Assembly (NCBI GenBank): GCA_030374765.1
Contig: JARGXX010000095.1
Coordinates: 2,232,001 to 2,296,000 of the forward strand
Direction of reading: 5' to 3'
From: Agarophyton chilense
Taxonomy: Eukaryota; Rhodophyta; Florideophyceae; Gracilariales; Gracilariaceae
Length of the DNA stretch: 64,000 bases
Below are positions 30,348 through 40,897 of this stretch, piece after piece; within the stretch, counting starts at the first letter, position 1; every line of letters begins with the position of its first letter. The position numbers and the translations under genes were made by a program. A model generated the notes under the pieces. That model searched no databases. It had not been told where the DNA came from and saw only the letters and a program-made list of their open reading frames with translations.

Positions 30348-31526
30348 ATGCGCAAGCCTCTGCTATGGGTTAAAGTAGCCTGCTGGTTGGCTTGGGTCAG
30401 CCTTCCGGAGCAGTATAGACCTGCTACAAACAAAGATAAAACTTTGTGCTCTGTCCTGGCGAAAGCCATCAAGGGCAAGGGCGGCGGTGCCCTGAAATTG
30501 TTCAGGGAGAGGTTCGGGGTGAATGCGTCCGAATATTTGGGAGAGAGACCGACTAGTAGGCGTGCCCTGCTTGAGGCTCTCAGAAAGGAATTGACGGGGA
30601 TCCCGAAAGAGGGAGATTTCAATGATCTCTTATGGGGAATCCAAGATGGGACATACCCAATAAGTGTTGCCGGCAAAGACGGCGGAACCGGACAGGCTCC
30701 TGGTGGACCGAGTGGTTCAAAAAGGCAAGAAGGCACTGACGAGGAAGATGAGAGTGGCGACGAGTACTCTGATAGCTCTGAGGCTGAGGAGGCTCCGAAG
30801 ACGCTCAAGGAACCTGAATCGCTTGGTGCTATTTTGCTGGCCATTTCTGCTGTGCAGAAAGGGAAGGCCAAGATGCTCAAAAAGCAAGGAGCGCTGGAGG
30901 GGGAAATCAAGCGTCTGAAGGGGAAGAAGCGTTCTGGCGGCCGTGATCTAGCGAAGGATTTGGATAGAGCTTTAGCTGAGGGAGGGCTTGACGGCCCGGA
31001 CTTCGGTGGGAGTTCTTCTGATTCAGAGCCGGAGGCCGATACAGATGTGGCTACAAGCGAGAATAAGAAGAGCAACAAAAAGTTCTTCGAGAAGTTTGCA
31101 GCTCGTCCTTTCCCGGAACAGTCTTTGCAGGTGGATCTCTTGTTGGGGGAAAATATGCTCCGCAAAGCACTCACGAACTACCCGACGGTGTCGGCGTGGG
31201 TGGAGGCTCGGCGTCTGACAAATCTTCGAAGCAAGCGAGAGGCAGCAAGTCTTGCCAAAATAGTAGACTGTATCATTGGATCGTTTGGGATCATGAGAGC
31301 CCGGCGTGAATTGGCAGTTGAAGTCGCTCTACGGCGTTTGGCAGCCGTCATTATGGCGGAGAACTCAGGCAACTGGGATGCTGCTCGCGAGCTAGAGGAG
31401 GATGACAACGAGCTAGTCCCGGAGAAATATCGACGAAGGCTGCATAAATCTGCAAAACTACGTCGTGAACTCGCGGGGCGCTCCCGAAAAGATAAGTCTG
31501 CCCCGGGTGGCGGGGAGACGAATTAG
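30348..31526 (+). CDS. DIRS gag-like protein
   Basis: Starts at ATG 30348 and gives 392 residues. The first 110 residues are basic and helical (LWVKVACWLAWVSLPEQYRP, RPTSRRALLEALRKELTG). The middle is acidic and Ser-rich (GTDEEDESGDEYSDSSEAEE and SSSDSEPEADTDVATS) around a helical block (ESLGAILLAISAVQKGKAKM). The last 140 residues form another helical domain (FPEQSLQVDLLLGENMLRKA, ARRELAVEVALRRLAAVIMA) with a basic tail. No zinc knuckle. Called gag only from its position as first ORF and its composition. It is followed after 51 bp by RT; the spacer contains AACAACAACAACAGCAAC. Confidence 0.7.
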   Translation: MRKPLLWVKVACWLAWVSLPEQYRPATNKDKTLCSVLAKAIKGKGGGALKLFRERFGVNASEYLGERPTSRRALLEALRKELTGIPKEGDFNDLLWGIQDGTYPISVAGKDGGTGQAPGGPSGSKRQEGTDEEDESGDEYSDSSEAEEAPKTLKEPESLGAILLAISAVQKGKAKMLKKQGALEGEIKRLKGKKRSGGRDLAKDLDRALAEGGLDGPDFGGSSSDSEPEADTDVATSENKKSNKKFFEKFAARPFPEQSLQVDLLLGENMLRKALTNYPTVSAWVEARRLTNLRSKREAASLAKIVDCIIGSFGIMRARRELAVEVALRRLAAVIMAENSGNWDAARELEEDDNELVPEKYRRRLHKSAKLRRELAGRSRKDKSAPGGGETN

Positions 31527-31577
31527 GGAGTTCATTTAATAAAACAACAACAACAGCAACTCGAGTGATTTGGAGTA

Positions 31578-33473
31578 ATGGACATGCGGGACTTGCTTCC
31601 CCTACAGTGGGCGATCCCAGGTGGATCTGGGCATGTGCAAAAACAAGCTAGTATGAATAGTCGACTAAGGCAGCGTTACGCAAAGTGGCGCATGCTGGAC
31701 ACGGTTACTCGAAGACTTGTAGCAGGGCTGAATGGCCTATATGCCGGGCATGTCTTCTCTCTAGAGCCTCAAGGTGAGGAGAGAAACGCGGCTCAGCGGT
31801 TAGCGACCACCTTCTTGCGAGACATCGGGGAGGCAGCATGCCGCCGAAATTATTTCGCTGCGGCGGCTGTCGTCGTTAAGGATGAAGGCATATTTTATTA
31901 TGGTGATAAGCACTCTTGGGAGCTTATCAACCCTGATCTGGTGTCGTTGCCGGTCGAAGGGCTGGCGGCGTCTGCGGACGTTTTGACACTACTGCCAGAA
32001 AATATTCGGGTCGCTTATGAGTCGCGAGACTCACAGGTGAAACCAAAGTGGGAAAGGGAGGCCCTCCGGAAGCCCTTTTGTGGGGTTGAAGGGGGAGCAT
32101 ACAAAAAGCTTATTGAAAAGCTGGAGGGAGTGGGGATAATATCGTTACAAAGGGAACAAGCAGAAGTAACGAATGGAGTTTTTGCGGTACCCAAGAAAGA
32201 AAAGGGCAGTCAACGCCTAATTATCGATGCGAGAAATGCTAATAACGCATTTTTCGCAGCCCCAGATACACAGTTGCCCAGCCCAGCAGACCTTGCTAGA
32301 CTTTATCTGCCTTCGGGCACTAAGCTCTATGTAGGGAAAACTGATATGGACAACCAGTATCACAGAATGAACATGCCTGAGTGGTCACGGACGTTGTTTG
32401 GTCTGCCCAGTATCAGCTATGGAGACTCGCAGTTGTTCCCTGTTGTCTGTTCGATGCCGATGGGATGGTATCATTCCGTCTACATAGCCCAGAACGTGCA
32501 CAGGTTTCTGCTTGAGAGAGCCGGGTTGAAACAAGAAGATTGGATACCGGACGTGATCGAGGTATCGGCTTTCCGCTATGGGGCGTACGTCGATGATTAT
32601 TTTTCTTTGGGTACCTGTTGGGGGAAAAGCGTACAGATTCTGAAAGTGGTTGTCGAAGAGTCCAAAAAGAGTAATCTGCCCTCCAATCCACAAAAAATAT
32701 CGTGGCCAGGAGAGAGTGAGTTTACGGAAGTCCTAGGCATTGAAGTACACCTCAATGGCCTGCTGATGCCCGACGCAGAAAAGTTGCGTAAACTAATAGG
32801 GTTAACGAAAGCGGTCATAAGTAGGAGAAGATGGAATGTGAAAATGCTACAGCGTCTGTTAGGCAAGTGGGCGTGGTTTTTGTTGCTCCAACGTCCCCTG
32901 TTCTCAGTTTTATTTGCGGTATACAAGTTGAGCCGAGCAGAACACGAGTCCGTGGTGGCCTCAAAAACCGCCAAACAAGAATTATCTTTGCTCGTTGCTC
33001 TCTCACCTTTAATACGCGTTGATTTGACTAGAGAATTTGTGGAGACGGTACTCTGCGTTGATGCCAGTTGCTGGGGAGGAGGCGTCGTTTACACGGCGAC
33101 AGAAGACCCTCTCGGGCTACTGACCGCGTCCGCGGATGATAAAGTACAATGGATTAACGCACAACCATGGAAGCTGGCTATTAGACACAAATGGCATAAA
33201 AAATCACCCATCCATATCCTCGAGGGGGAAGCGTGCATTTTAGGGCTTCGATGGGCACTTCTACAACGGAAACACTTTGGCAAGCGTCTGATAATCTTCA
33301 TTGACAACCAGGCTCTTATTGGAGCCTTGAAGAAAGGACGCAGCAGTGTGTGCAGTTTTAACCGGATTTGTCGTAGAGTCGCGGCTTTGCTCTTGGCTGG
33401 CAATATGAGACTGGAAGCATTTTACGTGCCGTCAGTAAATAATCCTGCTGATGAACCCTCCAGGCCTGTTTGA
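31578..33473 (+). CDS. DIRS reverse transcriptase-RNase H
   Basis: 631 residues from ATG 31578. About residues 200-220 read NGVFAVPKKEKGSQRLIIDA (RT motif 1-2), then GKTDMDNQYHRM with Asp256 as the first catalytic acid, CSMPMGWYHSVYIAQNVHRF and YGAYVDDYFSLG with the YVDD box at 337-340. The C-terminal RNase H has VLCVDASCWGGGVVY, EGEACILGLRWAL, FIDNQALIGALKKG and NNPADEPSR, giving D-E-D-D. This RNase H type is that of DIRS and hepadnaviruses. The frame overlaps the recombinase ORF by 23 nt (33451-33473), so the two are translated by reinitiation or another coupling. Confidence 0.92.
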   Translation: MDMRDLLPLQWAIPGGSGHVQKQASMNSRLRQRYAKWRMLDTVTRRLVAGLNGLYAGHVFSLEPQGEERNAAQRLATTFLRDIGEAACRRNYFAAAAVVVKDEGIFYYGDKHSWELINPDLVSLPVEGLAASADVLTLLPENIRVAYESRDSQVKPKWEREALRKPFCGVEGGAYKKLIEKLEGVGIISLQREQAEVTNGVFAVPKKEKGSQRLIIDARNANNAFFAAPDTQLPSPADLARLYLPSGTKLYVGKTDMDNQYHRMNMPEWSRTLFGLPSISYGDSQLFPVVCSMPMGWYHSVYIAQNVHRFLLERAGLKQEDWIPDVIEVSAFRYGAYVDDYFSLGTCWGKSVQILKVVVEESKKSNLPSNPQKISWPGESEFTEVLGIEVHLNGLLMPDAEKLRKLIGLTKAVISRRRWNVKMLQRLLGKWAWFLLLQRPLFSVLFAVYKLSRAEHESVVASKTAKQELSLLVALSPLIRVDLTREFVETVLCVDASCWGGGVVYTATEDPLGLLTASADDKVQWINAQPWKLAIRHKWHKKSPIHILEGEACILGLRWALLQRKHFGKRLIIFIDNQALIGALKKGRSSVCSFNRICRRVAALLLAGNMRLEAFYVPSVNNPADEPSRPV

Positions 33474-34446
33474 GCTAGCCAAAAAGAGGGTAAAGCCAAG
33501 CACTCTCCAAAATTACCGTAAAAACTTGCAACACTTTGTCGAATGGTTGAAAACACTGGATTATTCTGAAAGAAAGTACTCTACGCCACAGGAGGTGGAC
33601 AGGTTGTTCACGAGGTACTGTGTGGAGCGGCACAGGGCAAACCCAAATTTGCAGTGGGGCCAAGCGGCCCAAGCCAAAGCAGGGTTAGAATTCTTCTACC
33701 CGAACTTAGTTGGGAAACTACCCTTGTCGGGACTAAGTATCCAAGGGTGGGTAAAAGCCAGGCCGGTACAGCATCACGGGGTTTGCCCTGAACCGGTTGC
33801 TTATGCAATAGCACTCGACCTGGTTTGGCATGGACAACCGGACATAGGCGTGGGAGTACTACTGCTTTTCGATGGGTATCTCCGTCTGGGGGATCTGTTG
33901 GGACTTGGAATTGACGATATTGTGATACTCGATCTGTCAAGGAAAAGGCTGCACTATGGAAGCATGAATATTTCTATTTCAAAGCGCGGCCGAAACGAGG
34001 CAGTAACAATACGGCCATATTTTATGGCAGTATTGTTGTCTCGATTGATAGAAAAGAAAAGAGTATTAAGGGAACATAAGCTTTTTAAAATGCCTCCAGC
34101 ACGATTTAGGGAGCATCTTCGGCGTGCCGCTGCGCGACTTTCGATAACACAAAGTGTTACCCCTCATATGCTGCGTTTTGGCGGTGCCACAACTGATAAA
34201 CTTTATGGTCGCCTCACCGACCATGAAATAAAGAACAGAGGTCGTTGGGCGTCAGATAAGAATTTTAAACTCTACATACAGCCCCACAAGTTGTATGGGT
34301 TCATGAAAACTTTGACAGACGCCCAGCGACTTCAGTTCGAGGCGGCTATTGCCAGAGCAGCAACGTTATTCAACGTTACGCCACCCGCTTGGGTTGGGGG
34401 TCGGGAGAACGTGCAAGCACTAGAGGAGGCTAGCAGCAGAAATTAA
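33451..34446 (+). CDS. DIRS tyrosine recombinase
   Basis: 331 residues from ATG 33451. The N-terminal SAM-like part has VKPSTLQNYRKNLQHFVEWL. The catalytic part has LLLFDGYLRLGDLLGL with Arg145, ISKRGRNE with Lys178, TPHMLRFGGATTDKLYG with His239 and Arg242, then GRWASDKNFKLYI with Trp266 and the nucleophile Tyr275. HxLRxGGAT is the characteristic DIRS version of the HxxR box. It inserts circular cDNA without target duplication in known DIRS elements. All residues are present. Confidence 0.92.
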   Translation: MNPPGLFELAKKRVKPSTLQNYRKNLQHFVEWLKTLDYSERKYSTPQEVDRLFTRYCVERHRANPNLQWGQAAQAKAGLEFFYPNLVGKLPLSGLSIQGWVKARPVQHHGVCPEPVAYAIALDLVWHGQPDIGVGVLLLFDGYLRLGDLLGLGIDDIVILDLSRKRLHYGSMNISISKRGRNEAVTIRPYFMAVLLSRLIEKKRVLREHKLFKMPPARFREHLRRAAARLSITQSVTPHMLRFGGATTDKLYGRLTDHEIKNRGRWASDKNFKLYIQPHKLYGFMKTLTDAQRLQFEAAIARAATLFNVTPPAWVGGRENVQALEEASSRN

Positions 34447-35331
34447 GGGAGGCTCCAGAACTTAGTGATTTCTCGGTGGGTCAATTTCAGTTTTGGACGG
34501 AAAATTGATCAGAATCAAACAAGCTCTGTATAAAATCAATAATTTCTGAAAAAATCTGATTTTCGGACCTCATCGGGACTTCTTGGGTCCTGGGGTAGTA
34601 TGGCGTGGAGATGGGTTTGACGGGGGATGGGTTAAACCGGATAATGCTAGCTAGACTTAGGCGCTCGCATGGGCTTCGCGTGGAATTACAATTATAAATG
34701 CTTTACAATAAATCCTTAGAAATGTTGTTGTTTCAAATAATATTCCTTTTGTTTAAACGCGAGCGGTGAGCAAGTGTAGTTCTATTAGCATACAAACGTA
34801 GAGAGCTGGCTAGATTGTTGCAAGTTGCCAATGGTTTGTTTGTGCTAACCAGGGAGAGCCTGGTTGGAAGGAATTTGATAGGGTGGTTCGAAAGACATGA
34901 CCGTTACAGGAGAACAGCTTTAAGAAATTCTCTTTTCGTGTCGATTTAATTTGTGGACGGTGTCACCTTTTGCCCGCTCGATATTTTCTAATTCCACCGC
35001 GCGCTTTATAGTCCCCGAAAATTGAAACGCAACGTCCACTAAATTGTATCTTACCATGTAAGACTTCCTCCAATCTCAAAACGAATCTACTGACATAAAA
35101 GCAGATCATTCACTTTGACGGTGTATGTCATCTTGTCTTCCGCTCCATGCCCCTGTTTTTCGCAACGTGCGCTTCATCAATAAAGGCCCAAAAAAGCCGG
35201 CGAGAATTCAATGCGCACAAACATTTGTTGTATACACTCCCGCCAAACACGTTGCTGAATTATACCCAAACCACGTACAATTAATCTACGATTTGGCCTC
35301 ATTTTAACCAAAAACAGCTACATTCATTGAC
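34447..35331. other. 3' flank of the DIRS element, no gene
   Basis: AT-rich 3' flank. A perfect 7-bp stem with a 5-base loop (AACCAGG-GAGAG-CCTGGTT, 34847-34865) is the only structure noticed. No inverted copy of the DIRS 5' region was found. Confidence 0.5.
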
Positions 35332-36336
35332 CATGCCGCCATCTGGGTATCTTTCTGAGTATGAAATGAGACAGATTGTGGCCTTTTGCGGTTAACAAAT
35401 CCCAATCATATACATTGCAGCACTAATAAATAGAGCTCTTTCTACCATATCGCGATTCTTAAAGCGTATAACAGCACTCACCCAGTTACAACGCCGAAAA
35501 ATGCATTGAAAATATCAGAAAAAAGTACAAGGCTACTCATTCGACTGGCATCTACAGTATAATACAGCAAGTATGATCTCAATACCCGTCTTAATTTCCA
35601 AGTAGGAGTTCGACGCATTCGACAGATACTGCGTTCCACACCTCATCTTAGTTACAGGAAATTTTGGAAGGCCCGAAAAATGAATGGAAGCCACAAAAAG
35701 AACCGCCTTGAATGGAAACGCCGTGACTTCACTAAAAGCGACCACTACTGGATAGAAGGTGTGTTTTCGGATGACAAGAAATTTAATTTAGATGGTCCAG
35801 ATGGTCTGGCGTACTACTGGTACGATCTGAGGGCAGGAACAGCGTTTCTTTTCAACACGCCAAAATAGAAGAGATTTGGTCATTGTTTGGCGAGCTTTAT
35901 AATTTTATGGAGTGTATTGGCTTATATTTACGAGTAGTGACCAGAATGCCGAGAACTATTGCCACATTTTGCAGCACGGCTTCCTGTTTTTTGTTGCTGA
36001 AGTATTTGGAGAATCATCAACTTATTTATTGGAGCAGGACAATGCTTTCTTTCATGAGACAAACTATACTCGTAATTGGCCAGCAGAACACAATTTTCGG
36101 ACGCTACAATGGCCAGAAAAACCCCCGCATCTGAATATAATTGAGAACGTTTGGGGAGATATGAATCGAAAAGTGTATTCTGGTTAAAAGCAGTTCGGCA
36201 ATGTCAAAGAATTGAAGAAGACAATAAAGAGGTTTTGAAAAGATTTGCGACTTTTTACTTGCTGAAACTGTTCCACAGAAGGAAATGGTGTCTTTCGGCT
36301 GTTATGGATGCCAAAGGAGATGCTACCAAGTATTGA
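35332..36336 (+). pseudogene. Second Tc1/mariner-type transposase relic
   Basis: Begins at ATG 35332 (MPPSGYLSEYEMRQIVAF). It then shows VGVRRIRQILR, WKRRDFTKSDHYWIEGVFSD and DKKFNLDGPDGLAYYWYDLR, the typical FSDEKxFNLDGPDGxxYYW box with the first catalytic Asp. After a frame change it reads YLLEQDNAFFHETNYTRNW (family QDNAxxH), LQWPEKPPHLNIIENVWGDM and NRKVYSG; the tail DAKGDATKY ends at 36336. Stops at several places show decay. It is clearly different from the 1780-2981 element (LDGPD type versus APVHKS type), so these are independent families. Confidence 0.85.
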
Positions 36337-38055
36337 TAAAGTATTGAGCTAAGTTCTTCATTTTTTTGTGCGTGTTGTTATTTCGCGGTGTTTAATTACT
36401 TGTTTATACGGTTCTTTGCTTCCTGTAATATTGACATGGTGCAGTAGGGAACCGAATGAGGTGTTGGATACTACGAATAAAAACCCTTTGGACAGGTGTG
36501 TTGGATTTGGTTCAAGGTGTTTGGCCTACTGCCAAAGTAATTGACAGTTGTTGCGTTTCATTTTGCGGACTGTACGAGCGCATGCTACACTTTAGACCAA
36601 CAGCCCTCCCGCTCAGCGTACGACTGCCTACAATAGAAAGAGTAAAAGAGAAAAAGGTCTTCTTCCACAAACACGTGTACATTCTTCGGGCACTATCTTG
36701 ACCCCGTGACGCACGTGATCGTAGACTCATGACACACATTCTGTGTCACGGAACCTTCATCTCTTTTGCTTGAGTTTGGTCAACCTTTGCCGGGTTTTTA
36801 GTAGTCTATTATTTCTGTATTGCATGTGCTAAAGTGAGGTGGTGAGACTCCTCTCCCTCGGGATCGCCGCCCCTCGAGACAGCGATAGATGGCTCTACTG
36901 CTTGTCTCACAGCCGCGTCCATCGTGCTGGTACTTGCTACAGTGCTAATGAACTCATCTGTTCGCTAAGACTAACGAGACCATCATGTTGTCGAAAGCAT
37001 TCAGAATATCTCCCACCGAACACTTGATATGACCGAAGTTTACAAAGGCTTCACCAATGATTGCCCAATTTGTGAACGCCCGTAAAATCTCGAAGAACGC
37101 TCTGGCGTACTCTCTGCCATTCAGAAATCAAAGATAGGTCTTTGTTTCGCGAGTATGCGAGCTGCAAGCTGTGCATTCAGATTCCGCTATTGTGTTGTAG
37201 GTCGGCAAAGTTTAGACGAAAAACAGTTACAGGCCCCAGTTTCACACCATTCAATGTACGTCCATAGGCTAATGTCATGCACTTGTTGCAAAACAATCGT
37301 GTCAAAAGACTTCGTGCACTGAGAGTCAATGAATTATATCGGTTGGATGCGTATTGAGGCAGCAGTAGCTGGCGAAGAAAACCGAGTCATTGCTTGCGAC
37401 TGTTCTTTCAGATGTGATAGCCGTGATAGCCTTCTTTTCATTCCAGTTGTGCGAACTACTGATCCTGTGGGGCTTTTGAGATGCGCATGTGAGAAGATGG
37501 ACGAATAAGAAAGAGTATTTTTCTTGAGCTGGGTATTTCACAGCCAAGCAAGAATGTTGTCATTCATGAACGACGCTTACCACATTTTGCAAAAGAGCCC
37601 AGCGACACACTTCTGACACAATGAGAATGATAGAAAACAAAGCCCTGATAGAAGAGAGAGAAAAGGCTGTCAATGTTTTTGGACTCGTTAAAGAAATGAC
37701 CACACATACATATGACCCCTTGGAATGAGTTGATGGATCACGAACGTTTAGAATCGCAGTTTTATTAGTTACCTACTCTATCAGAGCTGAACAACAATAA
37801 TTATCGCAATCAGGTGCACAAGACAAAGAAAAAAAATATGTTACACAACTTTACCATTTTCCTTATTGATACCAGGATATATCCTTTGCAGGGCATGTCA
37901 ATCATATAGCCGCGACAGAATGATAGAGGAGGACATAAAAGCTTAGTTGCCTCCACTGCTTCCCATTTTACCCTCTTTCACTTCCTCAGTCACCCGCCTA
38001 ACCGAGCGACGGCTCTGCTAGTGTTCTTCACTTCTCGTGCGTCGCGAATGTCTTA
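36337..38055. other. No recognisable gene
   Basis: Mixed-composition spacer at the edge of the transposon block. Short frames only (under 85 residues), none with a recognisable domain. CATAAAAG near 37932 is a possible TATA box for the ORF at 38056. Confidence 0.4.
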
Positions 38056-38520
38056 ATGTCTCACCGATCCTATACCCAATATCGTCCATATCCTCAGTTT
38101 TATCCCTCCACTCTCCGACCGCCACCGCCACCTCCTCAGTTGCCGCAACCCTTGCATTCCATCACATCTACAGCACTTCGTTGTCGCGTTTGCGGCCATT
38201 GTTGCCCCCCATGTGATCCAAGAAGCCGACAACACCGCCGTTTCTTTTTCCCTGGGTCCTTCGAGAACCATCCTGGTCTTAATTACGACCATGTCCTCCA
38301 GAAGAATTCCAATAAGAATCCTAAATCTCTCTCATCAAAACTCCATCGCATGCTCATCTATCTACTCCGGGGCCATCATCACCACCATGGTCATCATCAC
38401 CACCACCACCATGGTCATCATCATTCCAAGCGACACTTTCGACGTCGTAAATGTCGTAGACGCCATCGGCCGCATCGCCTCCACCGCACGTCCCACTTTC
38501 GTTTCTATGATCACCACTAG
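38056..38520 (+). CDS. Hypothetical Pro-, Cys- and His-rich small protein, 154 residues
   Basis: ATG 38056 opens a frame with Tyr/Pro-rich start (SYTQYRPYPQFYPSTLRPPP), a Cys cluster CRVCGHCCPPCDP at about residues 43-55 and a near-pure His tract around residues 106-123 (GHHHHHGHHHHHHHGHHH), followed by an Arg/His-rich end. The His tract comes from a CAT/CAC repeat with CATCATCACCACCATGGT units. An overlapping frame (38213-38524) is also open, so simple-sequence DNA may explain openness. If expressed, the composition suggests metal binding. No homologous family recognised. Confidence 0.3.
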   Translation: MSHRSYTQYRPYPQFYPSTLRPPPPPPQLPQPLHSITSTALRCRVCGHCCPPCDPRSRQHRRFFFPGSFENHPGLNYDHVLQKNSNKNPKSLSSKLHRMLIYLLRGHHHHHGHHHHHHHGHHHSKRHFRRRKCRRRHRPHRLHRTSHFRFYDHH

Positions 38521-40897
38521 CTAGCGTCAGCGCGGAGATAATCTCTCATAGCACAATATGTAGTAACTAATCAACGTACGTGCTCACATAAAGAGAGAGA
38601 TGTAGTAACTCATACAATACTTCTCCTGTTGTGATATGTTAGATGACCGGTCGGACACAATTAAACTAGGGACAACGTGACGTCTATAGATAAACCGATA
38701 GAACATGAATTGAGAAGGGGTTTAATGCAATATCTAAGCAAAGGTAATGTAACGTGGAATGCTGAGGGGACACGGGTGTTGAACAGATGAAGTCCAAGGC
38801 CATAAGGAACAGACGCGTTCAACAGACGAGTACTATGGAAATGATAAGCACAGATGAAGAGGGGCTGCATTAGAAGAATGCAGAGAAGAGCCCGGAGTCG
38901 AGGCACGAGCATTGGAAGAATGCAAGAGCCAAACGGACTGCACTGTCGAGAGAGAGCGGGAATGGTCCAGGAAGAGCGTGGACAGATGAGCATAAAAGGA
39001 ATACTGAGTAGAGGAGCAAAGAGACGAGGGGGGTCCTCTCTACACCTTTCCGCCTAAAACATAACTTCCCAAACAATCCTATTCTTCTCCTATCCACCTC
39101 ACTTACCTTTCACATCTCTCCGACGCGTTTCCACGTCGCAGATACGCCATGGCGCCGATTTCCGAGATTACCACAACTGTATGTCCTTCTGTGACGATTC
39201 CTCGATGATTTTTAATCAAAGATAAGTTTCTCGCAACACCACTCTTCCCGCAAAGCACGGAAGCGAGTGAGGACAGAGCAATGGTTCTTTCGACATTAAT
39301 GTCAAAAACCACAACTCCACCCAACAATAATACCACTGCATGGAGTTGTGGGTTTTTGCTGCAATTTGGTTAAAGAGGGTAATTCCCTCGATGTCTCTTC
39401 CGAGGAGTCTGTTCATTCCTTGTAGCGTGGTGTAAAACCTTCTCTCCTTTTTGCGAGTGTACTACCTTAAAAGCAACTTTGTACACAACGGTTCCGTTCA
39501 AAGGAACTTTCTCTGACCAGCTAGAAAGGCCGAGACATAAGTAGGTTTTAACAACCTAAAAAAAGAGCAATCTATGGAGCTCGTAGAACAGCGGGAGACG
39601 CGCTGGAAATCCTTCTTTTTGGACATATCAACATCTGTACCCAGTGATCAAAGTTGTTTATGACCAGTGTGCGATTTCTAGCGACTGGTTCGTGACGTTG
39701 CGTACGTGCCTTGCGATGACGTTCCCCAGGTCTGCAGTTCGCATGGGCGAACGTCAAGCTGAACAATCGCTTCAACGAGTCTAATCACATCCCGAGTCGC
39801 GCATGGTTTCTACATTGGTCTTTTGTGTGTTTCGTTTTGAACAGAACTCGTATTGGGATTTCTTGCGTTCGTTTTGGAAATGGGTACGACCAACCTTCAC
39901 AGCCAAGAACGACAACTTCTGGGTTTGACGTCAGAAGTTGGAGGCTGGAAGGCGCTACACCATGTCCCTCGGGTGACATAGGCCAGTCAACAATGGAGCA
40001 GCATTCGTACTGCAAGTCGAGTTTCGAGTGTGGATAGCTGGGAAAGTGTTAATTGAAACAGCGAGAGATATGTTCTTCGAATGAGAACTCTCACTGAAAA
40101 GCGTAAATGTAGCCACTTATCCCCGAAAAAGGAAGAAAGGAGAGGGTTGAAAGGTTCAGTGCATCTACCGACATCATTGTCTCCCTTGTTGTGGTTGGTT
40201 GTCCACCGATATATAACGCATATTCTGGGGTTGCTCCAATAGTGGAGTTTTATCTCAAGGTGTTGCGAAGCTGCTGCTGTTGTGCACAGCGTGCATGCTG
40301 GTGCGTCTCTGTCCGCTGCTTAGTTTTGGGACGTTAGAGATTATATCACATACAACTTTGGTGTTATGGTTAATGCGCACAAACTCGTTTTCATGACAAA
40401 CGTTGTCATCGCATTCTGTCACCGATCATCTTGGCAGCATGTGTTCGGAAAGCTGTAATCCAGTTGAGTAAATTGCCAGAGAGACGCAGTTTTAGACAAT
40501 CACACGTCGGCTAACCCTATCCACCTACGAGCCACTATCGAGAGTCAACTCCATCCTTGTGGGATCCATACGGGACCCACCCATATGGGGTCTTGCAGCT
40601 AACAAATCCCTTCGCTCTTGACCTAAAGGCACATAAAGTTAGCGTAGATACACAGGTTGGCGGAGCATAACAGAACGGTGATGGCGGAACAAGGCATCAT
40701 GAAGCACGTGCTGGGGCAAGCAGTGGTGAACGAGAGGCGCGCCAAGCCTACCAACAATTAAAAATCTGCGCATTGCTGGCACTGCGCCGCGTTCATGCGT
40801 ACTGCTCTTCAACCAAGCAGCGCCTCTCTGCCAGTGTAGTCTTTGCGTTGGGCTGTTGGATTCATTCAGCAAAGGCTCAACAAACGCCTTGCTCGTC
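38521..40897. other. No recognisable gene
   Basis: 2.4 kb spacer before the gene-dense block. It contains a near-repeat TGTAGTAACT(A/C)AT at about 38560 and 38600 and only short frames without domains. The last part is the presumed promoter of the acyltransferase; no clear TATA box within 100 bp of its ATG. Confidence 0.4.

Larger units (their letters stand above)
30348..34446 (+). mobile_element. DIRS-type tyrosine-recombinase retrotransposon
   Basis: Minimal extent covering three consecutive intact frames: gag-like (30348-31526), RT-RNase H (31578-33473) and tyrosine recombinase (33451-34446). A reverse transcriptase with a YVDD box and hepadnavirus-like RNase H followed by an overlapping tyrosine recombinase, with no integrase or LTR, defines the DIRS order. 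The terminal inverted repeats and internal complementary region of DIRS-1 were not found; the true ends probably lie between 29779 and 30347 and somewhere in 34447-34990. All catalytic residues are present, so the copy may be young. Confidence 0.9.

Noticed and set aside
34847..34865. Hairpin as a possible DIRS terminator or end
   Set aside because: A 7-bp stem is common by chance, and no relation to the 5' end was found.
40856..40897. Upstream start of the acyltransferase frame
   Set aside because: The codon at 40856 is TTG; the first ATG is 40898.
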